A stretch of DNA of 64,000 nt from Capniomyces stellatus (taxonomy: Eukaryota; Kickxellomycota; Harpellomycetes; Harpellales; Legeriomycetaceae): NCBI GenBank assembly GCA_001661515.1, contig LUVW01000010.1, forward strand, positions 1 through 64,000, in the 5' to 3' direction. Below the pieces are notes generated by a model. It had not been told where the DNA came from. It saw only the letters and a list, made by a program, of their open reading frames with translations, and made no database searches. The position numbers and the translations under genes were made by a program. Positions within the stretch are counted from its first letter, which is position 1. The number at the start of each line of letters is the position of its first letter. This document shows, one piece after another, positions 21,682-33,462 of the stretch.

Positions 21682-23535
21682 CTATTTTTTCTTTGGAGAC
21701 TCTAGGTTCAAGAGGTTCTGGTCCATTTTCTGTCGGAGAATCCTTTTGTTTTCTTCAATTCGCAGGTTGGTAGCAGCCTCGATTTCATTCTCGTGCTCTT
21801 CATCCAAGTCATTATCAGAGTCAAACTCGTTTGCAATAGCCAGTAGCGGGTCGTTTTCAATGGTTGGGATCAGGAATTTGGCGTCGGACCAAGCCTCGGA
21901 GGTATCAGGGGGCAACTGTTTGGTGCATGCGGATTCCTTCAAGTGGTTTAGTAGGGCTTCGTTGGAGCCGAAATACAAGTCACAACAAAAACATTTATTC
22001 TCAGCAGTCTTGAACCTGATAAAGTTGATAAGTGCGACTGATTTGTAAAAGTCGGACTCAACCTTTCTAAGGAGCTGGTAAATATCAAAGCTAAACTCGG
22101 ATTTCATGTAGTCAACGCAAGAGTCAAGGCTGTCAAACGTCTTTGAATCAAACAAGCTTGTGCAGGAAACTTCAGAGTCGTCCACCCAGTCATCCCAAGT
22201 GTCATCCTTTCGGTCCTCTTCGCTATCATATTTTTCATTCTCCAAAGCCTCCCAATCCTTCCCCTGTTCGGAGTAGTTGATCACATAGAACTGGTCGTAC
22301 AGGTGGTTTCTGGAGCTAATTTTAAAGTGTTTCTTTTTGCGCATGTGTTTTCTCAAAACTGCTGAAGAGGTGAACGTCTTTTCGCAGTAAAGACACTGCA
22401 GACTTGATAGCTTGTTCTCCAAAATATTCAAAAACGAAGATGTGTATACAAGATTGTCCAAAAGCCCAATGTTGAAGCTGTGCTCTTTAAACATGTGACT
22501 GAAAAGCTCGTAGCGCGTGCTGCTCCATTGCTTGCAGAACAGACATTTTCTTGGCTTTGCAGAGTCGTTGGCTCTCTCCGCGCTTTGGTGCTTAAGAACC
22601 TGGTTCAATCGATTTTGCTGCATAGCTACGCGAAGCTTCTTGTCAAACTCGTTGGTTTCTGGGTCAATCAAATAGTACAGACTGTCTCCGTCGGTTTCAG
22701 CGTCGCCTGTGATGTGGGTGTCCTCCAATGATTTTGCAACTTGCTCAACCGTATCTGCTGCTACTTCGTTACTCGCGGCATTTTTTTCTGTGCACACCTT
22801 CCCGTGCAAAACAGCCAAATCTTCCTTGCTCTTGTCCGCATAGGCATCAAGATACCCTTGCAAAAACAGTGTATTGTGTCTCAAGTTTCCAAAAACTAGT
22901 CCGTGGCTTGTTTTCAAATGCCCTTCCAACCCTGATAGATTATTGTAAAAAAGCCTCCTATTTGCTTCAGGTCCATTGTTATTCACTTCTATTTCCTCCT
23001 CCTTGTGCTCAAAGTTGCAAAACACTGACACTGGAATTTCTTCAAAAACCGCTTTTTCCTCTTCCTCATCAAAGTCTTCCTCTGCATCTTTAGCTAGCCC
23101 TGATGTCTGCAAGTGTTTTGCTACCCCCCAGCTTTCTCTGCGCCTATAGGCTGGCCTGTCTCCATCTCTTGCTGTTCTAACCCCTCGACTCCCAGCTTCG
23201 TTTCCTGAACGGTGTTTGGTGCTTGATTCCGTTTTGTAGTCGCCAGACTTATGACCACCACTACTCTCTTCAGAGTGTTTGGTATCAGCGTTCGCTTTGT
23301 CCGATCTGCGTCTTGGGCCAGCCTTACGCCAAGCCTCGCTCTTTTTCTCTCCCAAACCTTCAGAGCCGCCAGCATCTTTAACATCTAGATTCGCTGTTTT
23401 GCTGTTTGACTCTGAAGTTGTGTTGGACTTGGCTTGGTCTTTTGAAGCTGGTTTGTGCTTTACGTAGTTTCTGCTTTCTCTGGCTGGTCTGGCGTTTTGG
23501 CTTTTTGATTTGACTGTGATCCAAGGTTCCTCCAT
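21682..23535 (-). CDS. ZNF277-type C2H2 zinc finger protein
   Basis: 617 aa, intronless. ZNF277 proteins are conserved nuclear/cytoplasmic zinc finger proteins; the human protein binds ribosomal protein uS5 and has been tied to chromatin. The first 150 residues are a polar, basic, probably disordered extension. A first finger-like element lies around 171-211 (Cys173 ... HLKTSH). Classical C2H2 fingers follow at about 331-352 (CLFCKQWSSTRYELFSHMF) and 381-403 (CLYCEKTFTSSAVLRKHMR), and a third unit at about 515-537 (CFCCDLYFGSNEALLNHL). Between them sits the acidic DDTWDDWVDD segment and the YKSVALINFIR helix typical of this family. The tail is acidic and then coiled. The family is well supported; its function in fungi is not established. 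Confidence 0.85.
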   Translation of the reverse strand: MEEPWITVKSKSQNARPARESRNYVKHKPASKDQAKSNTTSESNSKTANLDVKDAGGSEGLGEKKSEAWRKAGPRRRSDKANADTKHSEESSGGHKSGDYKTESSTKHRSGNEAGSRGVRTARDGDRPAYRRRESWGVAKHLQTSGLAKDAEEDFDEEEEKAVFEEIPVSVFCNFEHKEEEIEVNNNGPEANRRLFYNNLSGLEGHLKTSHGLVFGNLRHNTLFLQGYLDAYADKSKEDLAVLHGKVCTEKNAASNEVAADTVEQVAKSLEDTHITGDAETDGDSLYYLIDPETNEFDKKLRVAMQQNRLNQVLKHQSAERANDSAKPRKCLFCKQWSSTRYELFSHMFKEHSFNIGLLDNLVYTSSFLNILENKLSSLQCLYCEKTFTSSAVLRKHMRKKKHFKISSRNHLYDQFYVINYSEQGKDWEALENEKYDSEEDRKDDTWDDWVDDSEVSCTSLFDSKTFDSLDSCVDYMKSEFSFDIYQLLRKVESDFYKSVALINFIRFKTAENKCFCCDLYFGSNEALLNHLKESACTKQLPPDTSEAWSDAKFLIPTIENDPLLAIANEFDSDNDLDEEHENEIEAATNLRIEENKRILRQKMDQNLLNLESPKKK

Positions 23536-24599
23536 TTTATTTTCTTTACTGTTTTAAAAAATTGCTGTTTTATCACTGGGTTTGCCTTTAATTAGCTATT
23601 GGTGGTCAATATATACGCTCTTTAGTTCAAATACTACAATTATCTGATATAGCTATGTTCTACTTTAAATCTCGGCTAAGGTAAAAAAAATGAAAAATGA
23701 AAAACTAGAGAATCTTTGAAAACTAAATTTTCAGCTAATAAAACTAAATTTCCTGTATAATGGTTGAGCACAGTCGAAGAGTATATTATACCTTGAAATG
23801 CTTGAAAATTGAACAACGTTGCTGCAGCTAACACAAGTGATAAAGATACTGAGTATCGTGTATGTCTTCTTGCTATCCTTTATATATAATCTAAAATTTA
23901 AAAATTAAAAATCAGAATCTAAACTGCTGATCCACTTTTTTTTTTCTTCTTATACTTGATTATTTTCACGCAGTCCAACTAAACTTTTTTTTTTTTTGCT
24001 CTTAAGCTTTTTTTTATTTCTTTTTATCAGCGTTTTGTTGTGATTCATCGATTTGGGCTGTTGTGGCCTATTGAAACAAGATTAAATAAATAAATCGGTA
24101 TCAACTGGCCTCAAAAAAAAACCCAACAACGCATCTATTGGCTATGAACATTATATTGAGGCAGAGATTACAAAGTGTATCTTTTTAATAAAAGCTAAAT
24201 TAAGAAAAATAATTCCTTAATCTGGCTCAACAGTTTTGACATAAATACTGCTCGAGATTATGATTCTTTCTAGATGGTTCTAGAATAATACATTGTTCGG
24301 TGCTGTTCATCAAAGCTTCCATGCCACAAGTCCACACTAATGCACAACTGACCAACAATTACTTGACTCAGTTTATTGGGTTTGTGGTTGGGATCACAAC
24401 CAACACACCAAAATACAATTGCAATAACTGTAATAAAAATAAACTGTTATTCTTCCCTTTTCAAAGAGTAAGATATTCCATTCCAAGATGTTTGCACCTG
24501 TAATAGAGCAATACAAACGCCGATTATACCTGTAATAAATAATAGCAATTATTGATTGTTGTAAGGTACAAATATGTTTGAAATTGTAAAATTTCAGCG
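23536..24599. other. Intergenic region upstream of ZNF277 gene and tRNA
   Basis: About 1.06 kb, AT-rich, with T-runs near 23935-24000. It should include the promoter of the zinc finger gene on the left. No coding region recognised; the 67-codon frame at 24300-24503 has no features. Confidence 0.5.
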
Positions 24600-24680
24600 C
24601 CGAAAATAGCTCAGCGGTAGAGCGGGAGACTGTAGTTAAATGTAATCTCTAGGTCCCTGGTTCAAATCCGGGTTTTCGGA
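24600..24680 (+). tRNA. tRNA-Tyr (GUA) with a 9-nt intron
   Basis: Acceptor stem CCGAAAA pairs with TTTTCGG, followed by discriminator A at 24680. The D arm is GCTC...GAGC with AGCGGTA loop. The anticodon stem GGAGA pairs with TCTCT (one G-T pair). After removing TTAAATGTA the loop is CTGTAGA, giving anticodon GTA. The T arm is CCTGG-TTCAAAT-CCGGG. The intron sits one base 3' of the anticodon, the canonical place for eukaryotic nuclear tRNA introns, and Tyr tRNAs commonly carry one. The A box (TAGCTCAGCGG) and B box (GGTTCAAATCC) of the internal RNA polymerase III promoter are intact. A short TAACTTTTT stretch downstream (24680-24688) can act as the terminator. Confidence 0.96.
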
Positions 24681-25228
24681 TAACTTTTTGGTTTGTTTTG
24701 CTTTCTAGTTCAATATATCATTCTTCCTGTATTTCTTGTTATTAAAAAGTGTGTTTGGTAAAGCTATTTTTTTCATTGGGCCAAGAACCATGGATTAATG
24801 CGGAAAATTGTAAACTCTAAAGCGTGGGTATTTGTTAGTGTATGCACTTGGGCCAAAGCTTAAAATTACTAATCAAAAAGTTGCCAATGTATAAAAAAGA
24901 AGATAGCTATTGCTAGTGGCTACAAATTATTGGTTATTCTCAAACGAAAATAGAGTAATAATCGTGGATTATTTCGAATTGGGCCTGATTGACAATAAAG
25001 CGAATGTAAGCACAAAATCACGCTTCAAAACAGCTTGAACTATATCCAAAACGCACTACGCTATTTCCAAGTGTTGATTTTTCCAATTTATTATTTTTAA
25101 AAAAGTATAAATAGCAAAGCCTAACTTGACAAAGAAAAGAGAAAAGATAAAACAATATTTCGCATTGCACAGACTTTTTTTCATTCAGGTATAAAGCGCA
25201 GATTGAAACACGAATCATAACTTTCAAA
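24681..25228. other. Spacer between tRNA-Tyr and ATX1
   Basis: About 550 bases of AT-rich DNA. No gene supported; the antisense frame at 25018-25227 overlaps the ATX1 promoter and has no motif. Confidence 0.5.
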
Positions 25229-25728
25229 ATGGTGTCGGTAAGCTAAACAATTCTACAAGCTGCAAGTCATAGACAGCGTAGTAGTGTGTTTTCATAGCAG
25301 AATTGTGTTTGGTACTAAATTGGGGGGGGGGGGGATCTGGGAACCTTTTTGTTTTTAATTACCATTAACTTGATTTGCATATCGAATGTACTTGCAATAG
25401 AATGTATACAAATTCAACGTAAAAATGACATGTGGTGGGTGTTCAGGAGCCGTGAATAGGGTTCTTGGGAGGCTAAGCGGTGAGTACAAACAAGAATGCT
25501 TTATTGTTACAAAAGAGATATTTGAGAAGTGAAGAAAAGTAACGGTTTTAATATCATAAAGATAGTTTTAACTTAATTCCTGTATATTTTACTCTTATTT
25601 TTCAAATAGAGGTTGAAAAGGTGGATATTGACATGGAAAACCAATTGGTAACAGTGACCACCTCTTTACCAAAAGAGAAAATATTTGAAGTTATCAGCAA
25701 GACCGGGAAAGAGACTGTTGCTCTCTAA
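25229..25728 (+). CDS. ATX1: Atx1-type copper chaperone (3 exons)
   Basis: Carries Cu(I) in the cytosol to the P-type ATPase Ccc2 that loads copper enzymes in the Golgi. Exons 25229-25237, 25401-25479 and 25610-25728 give 68 aa, the normal Atx1 size. Exon 1 is only nine bases (Met-Val-Ser). Exon 2 contains the heavy-metal-associated motif MTCGGCSGAVNRVL with both copper-binding cysteines. Exon 3 holds VDIDMENQLVTVTT and a Lys in SKTGKETVAL near the end, matching the conserved C-terminal Lys of Atx1/Atox1. All introns are GT-AG. Intron 1 carries a run of 13 G at 25322-25334. Copper delivery to the secretory route could serve the tyrosinase 4 kb away, although nothing shows linked regulation. 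Confidence 0.95.
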
Positions 25729-26041
25729 ATTTATACGATTGTAGCAGTACAGATGAGGAGGAGAGAAAGAGCGAGGGTGAGAGTGAGAGAGGACGTAGAT
25801 CTTGGCGGAAGGAAATAAAAAATACTTTTGTGTAGCCACGAACATTGTTTGTAATAAAAAAAATTGCGCGTTTTCTTTTTAACTTTTGATCAGTTCAATG
25901 GAAAGTAGAGCTAATATATTTGTTTTTTTTATCTTAAAAGAAAAGTAGGGCTAATACTTGGCCGTTTTTTTTTTATATTTGAAATGAAAATAAACAAGTA
26001 CAATAAGGTATTGTGGTATCGTAAACGTGGAAATGGATGAA
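25729..26041. other. 3' spacer between convergent ATX1 and TEL2
   Basis: About 310 bases, with a GAGAGNGAGNG-type purine stretch (25757-25800) directly after the ATX1 stop and T-runs on the TEL2 side. No coding region. Confidence 0.5.
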
Positions 26042-29000
26042 TTATTGTAATTGATTGGAATTTGAGAATGATGAGCTCAGTAAACTGGCAAGGGCAAAGC
26101 AAGTATCGTATGCGGTAGAGTCGGCTTGTGTCTGTACAATTAAACCAATCTCGAGCAGGTCTTTTATGAGCATGAAAAAATATAGCAGGGAAACGGAAAA
26201 TTTGAATAAAGATTAGTAAGGAGTTCAAATCAAGCTGAACTTTGCTAATTATAAGCCAAGTGTCGAAAAGATAGAAAGAAAGCAATGGTGACAGTAACGG
26301 TGCTAAGGGAAAAAAGAATAAAGAAAGATATACTTACATTTTAGCCAGGCAAATATAGCCAGTAAATTGCTTCCAAATAAAGAGAGGAGGGTCGTGGTTG
26401 ATAAGCATCTGTTTTTAGACAGCAAGAGTCCATGTAGACCCAAGGTCAGAGAGTTGGTGAATGTAATTAGAGATAGTTTGTTTGGGGAAGTTTGAGGGGA
26501 TCTGGTAGAGGGGAATATGTTTAGCGACTGGATTACAGAGAAGAGGTTTAAATACTCAGAAATAATTTTGATTTGGTGCGGGGAGTTGGCGGAAGAGTGG
26601 ATTACAATACCAATCGTGCTGAGAATCTTGGAAAACAGGGCAAGGTCTTTTACAAGACTTACTAGGAATTTCGTATGGTCTGGATCGTAGTTGTCTTCAA
26701 AGTTTAGCAGGCCTACCAGCGGAAAGTAGATAGAGGGGCCAATTACGGTTGGGTAGCTAGCTATATCTATGCCAACCAGTGCATAATTCTGTTGGTACAG
26801 CTTTAGTTTTGAACTGGACTCGCTAGCAATATCAAGTTTTCTGGACCTTCGTGTTATCTGAGACGATAAGATTCCTGATGGGGAATAGAGTCCATGTATG
26901 TCACTGGAGCTGTTGTTTTCTTTACTGTTGCTATTTGGTGTTTCCTGGATCAAATCTGGGGATGAATTGTTGGTGAGTTTGGTGCTTGAGTCGTGGCTGC
27001 CGTCAAGTAAAGCGGCTCTAGATTCGCTCTGGTTGCTGAAGCCCTTGATGCTGATGACATCCTGGAATGCGTTTGGCAGCGGCAAGTTTGCAGAAAACAC
27101 CAGTGAGATGTTTGAAATGCTTGAAAGCAAAACAGACCTATCAACCATCGATAGCTCATTGGAGGCAACCATGCTGCATATAATGGGCAGCACGTGGCTC
27201 GGCATCCTTAGCCCTGCACATACAAGGGAGTCTTGGCGGTATTGATCCCACATCAACGAGCGGTTTTCTTTTCTAGGCTTGCTCTGTTGGCTGAAAAGTA
27301 TAGAGCCTTTGTCATGTTCGGAGCTGTTGTTGTCAGACAGAAAGTTTGGGCCGTTGTATACAACATGCGATAGAGTCTTCACCAACACGCCAACTAGTCC
27401 AGCCAGCTCTTTGGTGTTGCAAGTGACAATTGAAGATGGCAAATTTTTCATAGCGTCAAACTTCAGCTCCCAGTTGTCGATTTTTGAAGACCGGACTATT
27501 TTTATGCAGTCCCTAAGAAAAACAGGTGGTCTGTGGGTGATAAATTCAAAGTTGCTGGTTGGCTTTTGTTCGTTGTCAAGTAGCGTATCCGGCCTTTCAG
27601 TGTATACCGACTCATCGCCATCATCCTCGGCGTATTCAGATCCGGAGATGCTGGGTGTACCATCGTGGCCGTTGAGCAAGATTTTGTTGGCATCTACTTT
27701 CCTTCCAATATTGAAACTCTCTACAAGACCCCATAGCTCCAACCAACTCTGTACATCTATTTTTGTGACTCCATCTCGAGCGCCAAGCCCCAGGCTTTTA
27801 CTGGTATCAGCCAGCAGTCTTAGCTGTCTCACCAAGTATGCATCGCTAACGACTCTCGCCCCGGTTTTGTTGTTTGAAATTGCCAGCTCGCTCATTTGGA
27901 TGACTTCGTCAAGCCCAAAGTCTGGGTTTTCTTGAGTTTCAGACGGGTTGTTGGATCCACATACAGCCTTATTCGACCTGTTAACAATGAGCTCGGTTAG
28001 AACGGTGGACGATAGTCGGACTTGGCCATTTGGTTGGTCAAAGTACAGCGGAACAGCCGACATAAACCGGATATCGCTTCCAAAATCACCAACTCGAGAG
28101 TCAGGCAACAGCCCAACCGATAAAATCAACGCTGCCGTTGTGTTCTGCAAAAGCTCTGGGCTTGACTGATTAACAAATCTCTTTGTTCCCCAATCCCCTG
28201 CAATTAGCAGTGCAAGCTTACCAACAACATCCACCGGGTTGTCAAGCTTTAAAAGTGACAGAAACACTGACTGCAGCGCTGGAACGTTCAAATAATTACC
28301 TCTGCTTTTAAATCCAGCAAAGCCGCCATGTAAAGGCATGTTGGCCACCGAACCTAAGCCTAAGTCCGAGGCTACCTCTACCATCTTGGACACAGTTTCG
28401 TGTATCTCCTCAACCTGGTCCATGTCCCTTAACCAAACAAAAACCGCCTCGCTGGTCTCGAGAACAGACTCTTGCATCTTTTGCAGCTCATCTTCAACAG
28501 TATCGTCTAGTAGCCTCATTGACTCTAGCCTTAAACGCAGACCAACCATCTTTTGATTCAAATCAACAAACATGCGCTTAAAGTACTGACTCTGGACTTT
28601 CCCTCTGTACATTTGACCAGTTTTGTCCACCGTCTGCATAAACAATCTGCTGGCACCCATATATCCCCCACTCTTTCCACAAAAATCAACACCAACACTA
28701 ACACCCCTCCTATCCTTATTAATTCGATCCGTAATATTTTGATAAAAGTGGTCGCCAATTAGTCCAGAGTACCCCAACCTACACAGCTTTGACAAAACCA
28801 GACTCAGTACTAACTCTGTGCTCTCATTTATATTATTATCTTTGGAAGCAAACAAAACCGCCTCATAATACTCTGCACAAAAACGCTTAAAATATTTGCT
28901 TTTGGTCAGAGCTGTGGGAATACACTTGTAGTACACATTTCGAGATATTTTGTCAGGAATTGATGCCACCACACGAACATATTCCTCTATCTCAAACTCA

Positions 29001-30355
29001 ACCTTCCTTTGACGCTTGTCGATTATGGTGTTCCCAGCCGCTTCCTTACATAAATCCACTTCAATCTCGTTATCTCTAAACCTCGTCATGCACTTTAACA
29101 GCGATACCCCTCCATTCAGCACAATCTGATTAATGCCTTTCCAGCAGTATTCTATTCCTTTTTCTGGAAGAGCATCACTAAAGCCATCTTGCTTTATACT
29201 TTCAAGTCTATTAGTGTAGTCATACAACCCCGCGCCTGACCGGTTCTGAAGTTCCCCAGCTGTGTCCATATATCCCAACAAGGCCATCAACCCCTCCCAC
29301 TGGATTTTGCCCCAAACACCACTCGCTTTTTCAGGTTTTCCAGCACCTTTGGCACCGCTCCCACATTCCAACCCACCAGTAGCTGATTCAAGGTTGTGTC
29401 CATTGTGGTCTATCAAGCTGCTATTATCTTTGTCGTAGTAGAAATAAACACTAGCCACTCGCTTTAATATTTCTTTGCACCCTGAGCTAAAAAAACCAGA
29501 GTATTCAGCGCAAATTAGGAAATCCAAAAGATTCTCTGTCAGAAATCTAAGCACACCATCCTCCACCGAGCTGTCTAAAACGCCGCTAGTTAAACCCATC
29601 ACTGACACCGAATTCCACCACTCAACCTCCGTGTGTGTCAGCACAACTTCTCCCCTACTATCCAGAATATCCGTCTCCGGGCATTTCAAAATGGCCAAAG
29701 TCTTGCTAATGCTCTTCTTGGTACTCTCCCCGTCTTCTGTTCCATCTTTGACAGCAATACTACTGACCAACTCTTCAAGATCTAAATCTCCAAAAACCAT
29801 TTTAATTGGGTTGGATATGGCCCATAGACTTACAGCGAATGCCAGTAGCTTATCTTTGGCCATTTTATTGCATTTGTCATTCGCTTTACTAGCCTCTTCC
29901 AATTCTCCTCCTTTGTCCAGCAGCTCATTGTTATTTTCTTCTTTTTCGCCAACTACTTCTATAATCTTTGTCCTAAGCTCGTCCGCCACAAACCCTTCAT
30001 TACTGACTCTATCCTTGCTAAAATAAGTGCTTTTGTCCTTGATCCTATCACCTACACCAAACAACCCCAGGCTTCCCCTATTTATTTCACTGCTATCGTT
30101 TGATTTACCATCCTCAGTCGACACCAAACTGTGTTTGTCGTGCAGCACTACCTTTTCAACTCCTTCTTTGCCTTGCTGGTATTCAAAATCAATTCTGCGA
30201 ATATCATTTTTACTCTTTTTTTCGATTTCAACTTTCTCTTCCTGCTCAACAATATCTCTACAATTTTTAATTTTCAAAGTTACCCGGTTCAAAACCCTCG
30301 ATAGTACCTTTATGTTTTGTACAAACACTCTGGTCCCATTTATTTCTTTTTCCAT
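26042..30355 (-). CDS. TEL2: Tel2/TELO2, TTT complex subunit (2 exons)
   Basis: Tel2 with Tti1 and Tti2 acts as an Hsp90 co-chaperone that matures PI3K-like kinases (Mec1, Tel1, Tor). Exons 26338-30355 and 26042-26160 give 1378 aa, larger than yeast Tel2 (688) or human TELO2 (837). The extra length lies in polar segments (residues about 30-160 and 880-930). The N-terminal solenoid contains SIPDKISRNVYYKCIP and YFKRFCAEYYEAVLFAS, as in Tel2. The conserved C-terminal domain (about 935-1060) contains RPPVFLRDCIKIVRSS, LPSSIVTCNTKELAGLV and RQDSLVCAGLRMPSHVLPII. The last exon starts after an AAAAG acceptor, keeps frame (Lys-Tyr-Leu-Leu-Glu) and encodes the terminal helices ADSTAYDTCFALASLL. Low GC codons and frequent Ser/Asn runs are as in the neighbours. 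Confidence 0.85.
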
Positions 30356-31223
30356 GTTTTGCTGGAGAAGTTTGCAAATGTATAAATAAAAGTAATATGA
30401 ATTAAACCAAATCGAGTCGCAGTTGGAATCGATAAACTAAATCATATCAAAACTAACAACAAAAAAAAGTAAATGGTTCAGACTTTTTAAAGTGATTCAT
30501 TATTGATACTTGTATCAGTTGTAACTTGATTTGATGAGTTTGAAATTTACTTTGTAATTTTTCAGTGACATCTTCTAAATTTTGAGGGTTTTCATTGGGG
30601 AACAAACATTTTTGTCTCGAAGAATTCACGCAGCGAAAGTAAGAGTGTCAGCTTTATTAGAATCGACACAATATACAAAAGACTTGACTTTCAAAGATCA
30701 ATTCTTTTAACTTCGTATCTCATTAAGTAGATAATATAAACCAAAATAGCGATTTTCTCGCAAGAGCTAATGATTCCCAGATAAAATGATTTTGGGTCTA
30801 AGCAGCTACACGTTCCAGTAAATATATTACTTGTTCGATAGTTATCAACATGGGAGACGTCCTTTGAATCAAATCATTATTCATCAACTACCTTTTCCCA
30901 AAATTACTTGTCCTTATTTTCACACTTTTCACACTTTTCACACCTTTCATAGTTAACTAGTTTCTTGCCAATGATCACAAGGCAAATAAGCAAAATAGCT
31001 CTTGCGTACGCGTACACGCGTTATAATTTTATTGATTTTATTATTAATTATACAAACGAATATTCATTTATTGGCTAGATTAGTGTGGCGTACAAAACCA
31101 CTTCCATAGACTGGATTTGCAAACAATAGTTGGTACAACAAGATATTGAAATGAAAAATCAGAGTAGTTGAGTTTATATAGCCGAGTAGACGTACTGCTT
31201 GCCCAAGCAAACAGCACCCAAAA
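30356..31223. other. Intergenic region between TEL2 and TAF12
   Basis: About 870 bases. It holds the TEL2 promoter on its left and the TAF12 3' region on its right. A short CACACTTTT repeat occurs at about 30918-30945 and a small GTACGCGTAC palindrome near 31005. No coding region seen. Confidence 0.5.
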
Positions 31224-31960
31224 TTAGTCGAATCGCTTTAGATTTTTTACAGAGTTAATGGCGCTTATTCTCTGCTGGTAAGTGGGCAGTATGTTTGTTT
31301 TTCGTACAGACCTGATTTCCTCTGTAGCAAACCCAGGAATTCGTATGTTCCAATTTCGCTCCAAATGGAGCTGGACATCTTTTGCCTCCAGTACACTCGA
31401 CTTTCTATGTTTTGCTAACTGGCACGAAAAGTTCATCACAGATTCTATAAACTCGTCCGCAATGTCACATAGTAACTAATCAAAGCAAAATCAATTAAAC
31501 AAAGTCAATGTCAATGTCTATTTTTATTTTTGTTTTTCTGATTGTCTAAAGAGAATCGCATCAAAGTCGTAGAAAAAACATTTAAAACAGACTCAGGTGG
31601 ATAGTATGTGCTTACATCTTCAACTTCAGGTTCAATTCGCTCATTAGGATCAATTTCGGATACCAGCTCTTGTATTTTTCGCTTAGATAAAATTCTCAGT
31701 CCATTCTCATTGTTAACTGACGAGTCTGGTCTAGCGTTCAAAGCATTGACCTGCGAAATGGGCCCTGAAAGCGAAACTGTTGTGGTTGGCGGTATTGATC
31801 CCTGAGACAATGACGATGTTGGGTAGTCTGTTGAGGAGCTGGCTTGGTTGTGGCGAAAAAATCCTGAAGCCGACTTTGTGAGTCCTACATTATTTAAAGT
31901 TGTTGGTTTATATTAATCAGATAATCTAATCGCAGCTGTTCAAGTACCAACTAAATATAA

Positions 31961-31992
<32 letters not shown>

Positions 31993-32718
31993 TTCGGACT
32001 TACCCATCTCTACGGTGTTGCTGGCATTGCTCTTGCCTGAGGATTCAGCCGTTAGTGCGTTTTTAGTGGGAAGCGTCTCAGTCGATGAGCTGACTTTGGA
32101 GTCCAATAGTACCGAATTGCTTCCGACAAAACTTGACACCTGGAGCAAATGGAAATTTAATTTGTCAATCTTCTCTATTGTTTCTCCGTGTCTTTTGCCA
32201 TCGTCCTTCACCTCTGCTAGATTCGCTTTCAACTCAATTAAACGTGATTGAACCTTTTCAACACCTTCATTTAGCAGCTTTATTATTGTGGCTGTATCTA
32301 CTTCATCGTCAGCCCCGCCCTTTGTGCCAACCAGGCCATCTAATCCACCAGCTGCATTTTTAGGGAACGCCAGTCCGTTAGAGTCATCAGACGTTGATGG
32401 CTTTGCTGAATCTGCATTAGTGATGCTAGGATCCTCAGACACCAAACTCAAGAGATCTCTCTGCTTATTCAACAATTGCTGTGCTTGCTGAATCTTGGCC
32501 TTTGTTAACGTGCCCGAATTGATTCCATCGGCTGCTCCTTTTTTATCGCTTTTCTGTTGGGATTTTATTTTTTTAGGCTTCGCTGCTTTTGTCTCGACCA
32601 CCGCCGCCTCGAAATTTGTCTGGATAACTGTTTCGCTTTTGGTAATTTCTAAAACCTGTGGCTTTGGTGTTTCTGGCTCCTTTTTGCTGGCTCCTGGCAA
32701 CTCTAATTGATGGATCAT
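31224..32718 (-). CDS. TAF12: TAF12, histone-fold subunit of TFIID and SAGA (3 exons)
   Basis: TAF12 pairs with TAF4 (TFIID) or Ada1 (SAGA). Exons 32004-32718, 31616-31884 and 31224-31475 give 411 aa. The first 300 residues are a polar, low-complexity region with a coiled stretch (AKIQQAQQLLNKQRDLL). The histone fold spans about residues 302-378: ILSKRKIQELVSEIDPNER, EPEVEDLLCDIADEFIES created across intron 2, then CQLAKHRKSSVLEAKDVQLH and LERNWNIRIPGF, nearly invariant TAF12 motifs. A short basic tail follows. Without splicing, the first exon would run into a TA/TG microsatellite (31954-31992) lying in intron 1. Both introns are GT-AG with matching phases. This gene and the hydrolase at 33463 are divergently transcribed. 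Confidence 0.95.
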
Positions 32719-33462
32719 CTTTTATACCCGTAAAATTTAATTGTTTTTTTAATGTTTTGGGACTGTGGAATTAAAATCGAATCTGGCTTTCGTATAGAGA
32801 GTGTTTAAATGTTGACCAGTTGATCAAAGTAACACGCTCCAATAATCACAAATTATTCTACTTTTTTAAATATAAAAAAAACTGGATGAATTAAATTTAA
32901 ATTTAAAAGAGCAAGAGTAGTCTGGCTGGCTGAACCACGGGCTTGATTTTTTTTATTTTTACTAGCAATAAAATGAAAGTTACGACTAGTTCAACTTAAA
33001 ACAAAGAAATAGTACTGGTGTTTAATAATGCTTTACGAAATTCTCTCCAGCTTTTGGAAAAGTAAATGAAATCCATCAAGCAATTGTTATTGGCGACTAT
33101 TTTCTAAATTTTGAAATAAAATACAGAAATTAATTTGCAACTGAAAAAAACTATATTCAAAAAAAAAGAGCTTGTCAGCGGATTTGATATTAATCAGCTG
33201 CTCTTAGTTCAGTCCAGCGAAAATCAGAAAAATAAATAGCTTATTTGTGTTTAACAAGAATATATTCTTGGTTAATAGACACAAAATACTAGTTCAATTC
33301 GTTATTTTTTTTAGAACATAAATTTTGATGCTAAACAGTTGGAAAATACATTTTTTATTAAAGCAAGCATTTCGGTCAATGCAAAGTATAGTTAGCTACG
33401 GTCAATAACTTGGATAGAACCTAGATATAGCCTAGATATAACTTGGATAGAACCTAGATAAC
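32719..33462. other. Divergent promoter region TAF12 / alpha-beta hydrolase
   Basis: About 740 bases between two divergent start codons. It is AT-rich, with an A-run near 33160. Immediately before the hydrolase ATG, a short direct repeat (AACTTGGATAGAACCTAGATA, two imperfect copies within 33407-33460) forms part of the 5' leader. Confidence 0.5.

Noticed and set aside
20023..25728. A copper/melanin gene cluster made of the tyrosinase and ATX1
   Set aside because: The two genes are 4 kb apart with a ZNF277 gene and a tRNA between them, and both neighbours are housekeeping genes; no shared regulatory element was seen.
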